This document shows, in pieces, positions 61,049 to 64,000 of a DNA stretch of 64,000 bases. This DNA comes from Adhaeribacter soli (GTDB lineage: Bacteria; Bacteroidota; Bacteroidia; Cytophagales; Hymenobacteraceae). Under the pieces are notes generated by a model that saw only the letters and a program-made list of their open reading frames with translations, did not search any database and was not told where the DNA came from. The position numbers were made by a program, and so were the translations under genes. Each line of letters starts with the position of its first letter. Within the stretch, counting starts at the first letter, position 1. Location: NCBI RefSeq assembly GCF_008727925.1, contig NZ_VTWT01000008.1, positions 145,427 through 209,426 of the forward strand. Direction: 5' to 3'.

Positions 61049-61951
61049 ATGAGTGTTTTAATAAAATCAGCCAGAATACAAGCGACCATGCCGTTTTACG
61101 GCATTTTCCTGATTTTTATTTTAACTATTATTAGCTTGCCGGCAAAGGCGGATCTATACCTCACCAAATTAAGCGGAGACTATACCGCGACCAAAATCTG
61201 GGTTAACAATGAGCCTGCCCCTGACAATGTTAATTACATGGACACGGTATTAATTAAAAACGTAATTAATGCCGATGACCTGAAAATTAATAACGGCGGC
61301 CTGATGGTTGTGTACAAGCAATTAAATGCCGACGAAATCACGTTGAATGGCCCTGATTCAAAACTTATTGTAGAAGAAGGTGCCATCCTGAACGTAAACT
61401 CCATAAAGGGCAATTACGAAAACATTGTTTATAAATCAAACCAGATACTCCCGGTAACGCTGATCTCATTTTCCGTTAAAGCCTTTACGCCCAGCGCCAA
61501 CCTGCTTACCTGGAAAACGGCTCAGGAAAAAGATAACAGCCATTTTGCCATAGAAAGCAGCACTAACGGCCGGGAATTTAAAGAAATAGGCAAGGTAAAA
61601 GGTACGAACGCTTCCTTCACTTCCGAATACACCTTCGAAGACAAGGCACCGGTTGCAACCAATACTTACTACCGGTTAAAGCAGGTAGATTTTGATGGCA
61701 CTACCACCTACTCCCCGGTAGTGGTTTGTAAAGCTGAAAAAAGTGATTTCCGGGTATTGGGTCGCGAACTTGTTTTTGACGGGCAGTTTACCGGACAAAT
61801 CAAGTTAATGGACCTGAATGGCCGGATCGTATTTTCTGAGAAGCTGACCCAGCAAAATGATTATCGGTTTAACGAAAAAAACAAAGGGGGCTTTGTTCTT
61901 TTAATTGAATCGGAAGGCCAGCAGGTACATAGCCAGCGTCTGATCTTATAA
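61049..61951 (+). CDS. Secreted T9SS-like surface protein
   Basis: A 300-residue protein with a signal peptide (about 1-35, ending LPAKA). Residues 36-135 are a beta-rich region unlike any family I recognise. Residues about 137-230 (LPVTLISFSVKAFTPSANLLTWKTAQ ... YYRLKQVDFDGTTTYSPVV) form the fibronectin-like module that commonly precedes a T9SS signal. The C-terminus (about 235-300, GRELVFDGQFTGQIKLMDLNGRIVFSEKL) resembles a short type A sorting domain but lacks the usual YPNP opening. It is probably secreted by T9SS. Confidence 0.75.
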   Translation: MSVLIKSARIQATMPFYGIFLIFILTIISLPAKADLYLTKLSGDYTATKIWVNNEPAPDNVNYMDTVLIKNVINADDLKINNGGLMVVYKQLNADEITLNGPDSKLIVEEGAILNVNSIKGNYENIVYKSNQILPVTLISFSVKAFTPSANLLTWKTAQEKDNSHFAIESSTNGREFKEIGKVKGTNASFTSEYTFEDKAPVATNTYYRLKQVDFDGTTTYSPVVVCKAEKSDFRVLGRELVFDGQFTGQIKLMDLNGRIVFSEKLTQQNDYRFNEKNKGGFVLLIESEGQQVHSQRLIL

Positions 61952-61973
61952 AGTGCTCCAGGCCCGGGGCAAA

Positions 61974-62384
61974 CTATTGCAGCTCGGCCATCGAAGCGAA
62001 CCAGGCCATCGCACTCTCCTCATCATTAAAATACCGCGCACTCACGTTCTCCAGCGGTTGCATACCCCGGGCAATATTACCAATAGAGGCGTTGCTATAA
62101 AAGTCTTCCGACAGAATTATGGCCAGTTTTCCTCCCATTACCATTGCATGAAATTGGGGCAGGAAATGGGTTACGGTCCAGTTCTGATCGTTCAGACGGA
62201 TAGCGCTCAACTCCCTCAGGTCCAGGATCCAGTTTTGCGGAGCTTTGAGCTTTCCTAACGCAAGCGCCTGGCTCAACCCCTCCCGGTATTCATAGCTATT
62301 TTCGAAACGCGACCATTTTACCCGGGCTAAATTAAATTGCTCCTCGAAGTGAATGGTGACGAATGGCTTTTGGAAAAACAACAT
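61974..62384 (-). CDS. STAS/SEC14-like protein, paralogue 2
   Basis: About 136 residues from the ATG at 62384 (MLFFQKPFVTIHFEEQFNL), a start that matches the length of its paralogues; a longer frame from 62435 would overlap a region resembling the neighbour's end. The pattern is that of the gene at 7436: strands in VTIHFEEQFNLARVKWSRF, a central WILDLRELSAIRL and a terminal FNDEESAMAWFASM helix. It is soluble with no signal peptide. It lies directly after the paralogue at 62437 and shares its transcript. Confidence 0.72.
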   Translation of the reverse strand: MLFFQKPFVTIHFEEQFNLARVKWSRFENSYEYREGLSQALALGKLKAPQNWILDLRELSAIRLNDQNWTVTHFLPQFHAMVMGGKLAIILSEDFYSNASIGNIARGMQPLENVSARYFNDEESAMAWFASMAELQ

Positions 62385-62436
62385 AAAAGTAAAATCTGAT
62401 ATGGTTAGAACTCCCTTAGTCAGAGCTCTTATCAAA

Positions 62437-62871
62437 TTAAATGCCGGACTTTAACCAGCTTTTCGCTTCTTCCAGTTCCGAAAAGATCATCATCTCCAAT
62501 TGGGAATGAAGCTTAGAGAAAAGCGGCTCGGCAGCCATAACGGAATAACTGCCCGGATGCGCTACCAGCACATATTTTCTTAAACCGGCCTGCAGCGCAT
62601 TCGGCAGCCAGATATTTTCCTGCCAATCGCCCAGATCGGCCCATGTACCATGTACGCTCCTATGGTCTACCAGCAGGGCACTGGTTTTTGATTGGGCAAG
62701 CAATTGCAGGCATTGGTTTGCGCCGGTAATTAAAAGCTTTTTGGTTACGAAGCCCTGCCAGTGGGAATGCACGAAATCACCATCAGAGGAAAGCGATAGC
62801 TTGTGGCCATTACTGGAAACGCCGGCAGAGACCTTTTCTAATTCGGGGCTGATGGTAGATATACGTTCCAT
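62437..62871 (-). CDS. STAS/SEC14-like protein, paralogue 3
   Basis: A 144-residue soluble protein. It opens with a polar tail (MERISTISPELEKVSAG) then the shared pattern KLSLSSDGDFVHSHWQGFV, KTSALLVDHRSVHGTWADLG (the position that corresponds to DTR/DLR in the other members) and the final helix FSELEEAKSWLKSG. The gene is upstream of the paralogue ending at 61974. Function unknown; a regulatory or antagonist role as in STAS proteins is only an inference. Confidence 0.75.
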   Translation of the reverse strand: MERISTISPELEKVSAGVSSNGHKLSLSSDGDFVHSHWQGFVTKKLLITGANQCLQLLAQSKTSALLVDHRSVHGTWADLGDWQENIWLPNALQAGLRKYVLVAHPGSYSVMAAEPLFSKLHSQLEMMIFSELEEAKSWLKSGI

Positions 62872-63219
62872 TGTGGCTGTACTAAAATTAACACCTTTTC
62901 CATACCAGCAACCTTAAAACAGGGATTCCGGCGAAGGAAAGAATTACACGGAAATTTACGAAATCTTCTTCTGCAAAAGAATAATAATCACAAATAAATT
63001 ATTGAACGCTGTGTTAGCTTACTTTCCAGCGTGCAGGCAGCCCGGTGTCTTTTAATAAAAAACGGCTTGTAAAAGGAAAACCAAGCCAAACGCTGGAATT
63101 ATCTCCTAAATCAAGATTTCATACAAGCTAGCGTTTACCCTACCCTAGAGAGCAATTTAATTGCCCGGAACTGCTTCAGAAATTGCTACAAGTATTTATA
63201 AGCCAGCTCCTAACCAGCT
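62872..63219. other. Intergenic region without recognised features
   Basis: About 350 bp between two minus-strand STAS-like genes, containing no credible gene. It may hold a promoter for the downstream pair. Confidence 0.5.
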
Positions 63220-63639
63220 CTATACTTCGCGGTTTAACCAGGAAGCAGCCATTTCTTTGTTGTCGAAAATAAAAATATTGGGATTCCGGATCTTAAACCG
63301 TAGCGTTTCTTTTGGAAAAAGCATATTGATCCGATCGGGGGAATGCACCCAGGCAAAATGCATGCAACCTGATCCGTAAAGCCTCGGAAACCAATCGCTT
63401 ACGATCCACTTTACAGGAGGCAGCCAGGCCTCGGCATCGAGGCTGTGGTGATCCAGATTGGTATTATCGATAAGCACCCGGGCGCAACCGCTCTTCTTTA
63501 CAAACGCGAGGATCTCTTCACAACCCTGCATGATACTGGCTGCCGATTGCATGCCCTGCCAGTCGGCATATACATAATCATCCTGCTGATCGTAAGAAAT
63601 AGTAAGTGTGGCTTTTGTGATAAATGCAGCTGCTTCCAT
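63220..63639 (-). CDS. STAS/SEC14-like protein, paralogue 4
   Basis: A 139-residue soluble protein with the family pattern: LTISYDQQDDYVYADWQGM, a strand-loop GCARVLIDNTNLDHH, a WLPPVKWIVSDWFPRLY segment, and the final helix FDNKEMAASWLNREV. It is the upstream member of the cluster of three at the right end. The conserved Trp of WQGM, seen here and at 62437, and the helix ending in WL link it to the protein at 7436. Function unknown. Confidence 0.75.
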   Translation of the reverse strand: MEAAAFITKATLTISYDQQDDYVYADWQGMQSAASIMQGCEEILAFVKKSGCARVLIDNTNLDHHSLDAEAWLPPVKWIVSDWFPRLYGSGCMHFAWVHSPDRINMLFPKETLRFKIRNPNIFIFDNKEMAASWLNREV

Positions 63640-64000
63640 AATCCCTTTTCCGGCCTGCTGCCTGATTATAAGCTTCAGTAGCGCACCGGAACAGAGTTAA
63701 AGATAGGCAGAATTTTTCAACAAACTAAGTATTTTATAAATTTTTAATTGTTTATTTATATAACAATTAGACTTTAAAAGTCTTAAGAAGCTTAAATACA
63801 CAGAATCTGCATGTTATAGGAAAGTCACCCTTTCTCCGGGTAGCACACTCAGGGTTCTGATAAATACCGAAGAAGAGTTGATCCCTGAAACCTTGCAATT
63901 CCGAACAGAAGTGGATCAGGCAGAAGATTTTTGGGCGAAATTTCGGATCAAGCTAAAAATTTGAGGGGGATTAAAAAAAGTGTTTGTTTTGGGTTGAATA
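63640..64000. other. Right-edge non-coding region
   Basis: The region begins AT-rich and contains an open frame without a start codon (next entry). No promoter or terminator was assigned, and the window ends here. Confidence 0.5.
63764..63964 (+). pseudogene. Possible 3' remnant of a protein-coding gene
   Basis: An open frame of 66 codons without ATG runs from just after the stop at 63761 to the stop at 63962-63964. Its last half translates to a well-formed polar sequence (LIPETLQFRTEVDQAEDFWAKFRIKLKI) that looks coding, whereas the first part looks random. It may be the remnant of a gene whose 5' part was lost; it could also be chance. Confidence 0.3.

Noticed and set aside
61049..61951. 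A PID-CTERM signal at the end of the secreted protein
   Set aside because: The C-terminus lacks the PID motif, membrane segment and basic tail; it resembles a short T9SS domain instead.

Overview
The window reads as a chromosomal segment of a Bacteroidota bacterium, most likely Cytophagales and plausibly Hymenobacteraceae (inferred from gene content, not tested). Supporting signs are several large secreted proteins with type IX secretion (T9SS) type A C-terminal domains, a TonB-dependent receptor with a carboxypeptidase-like N-terminal domain, a c-type cytochrome maturation cluster with a CXXXY-type CcmE, IscX with an adrenodoxin-type ferredoxin, PID-CTERM sorting signals with an exosortase X-type enzyme, and candidate promoters of the Bacteroidota TTG / TAnnTTTG kind. 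No rRNA, tRNA, CRISPR array, prophage or insertion-sequence transposase was recognised.

Layout. 0-1.4 kb: palindrome-rich non-coding DNA, then a small secreted protein. 1.4-7.1 kb (minus): the cell elongation operon mreB-mreC-mreD-mrdA-rodA. 7.4-18.7 kb: housekeeping genes (purH, purN, acetyltransferase, lipoprotein metalloprotease, BamA/TamA-like barrel, UbiA prenyltransferase, cspA, kdsC, iscX, fdx, a DUF2520 oxidoreductase, and a second cold-shock-domain protein). 18.9-20.4 kb: three AT-rich small genes separated by a recurring spacer, like a gene-cassette array. 20.4-25.3 kb: DUF421 and DUF2254 membrane proteins, a sodium:alanine symporter and a small T9SS protein. 25.3-27.8 kb: a membrane-anchored MutS-like ATPase and another single-gene cassette, the pair flanked by a duplicated ccmF 3' end. 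27.8-32.8 kb (minus): ccmB-ccmC-ccmD-ccmE-ccmF. 33.5-38.0 kb: a TonB receptor paired with a beta-helix lipoprotein. 38.2-43.6 kb: surface glycan genes (GT4 glycosyltransferase, flippase, two acetyltransferases, polysaccharide deacetylase). 43.8-45.5 kb: a MoxR ATPase and a DUF486 protein. 45.7-60.3 kb: the most distinctive locus. 61.0-63.6 kb: a secreted protein and three tandem STAS-like paralogues.

The 45.7-60.3 kb locus carries a two-gene module twice: a giant T9SS-exported protein (1541 and 2516 residues) followed by a tiny PID-CTERM protein (70 and 75 residues) with an identical 19-residue core. These are followed by an exosortase X-type enzyme (Cys79/Arg120/His139) and an overlapping small membrane protein of the XrtX-associated type. 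The two giants share a long homologous C-terminal region, so the module was probably duplicated. This suggests a self-contained surface display system in which T9SS export and exosortase processing are linked.

The intergenic DNA is crowded with structured repeats: a four-hairpin composite element present twice in opposite orientation (9.6 and 33.0 kb), nested palindromic elements with a shared GACGTTACGCAAG-like end, a triple-hairpin element present twice, a perfect 30-bp inverted repeat, and short-period word repeats inside operon spacers. They resemble REP/BIME-type elements, but no mobilising enzyme is encoded in the window.
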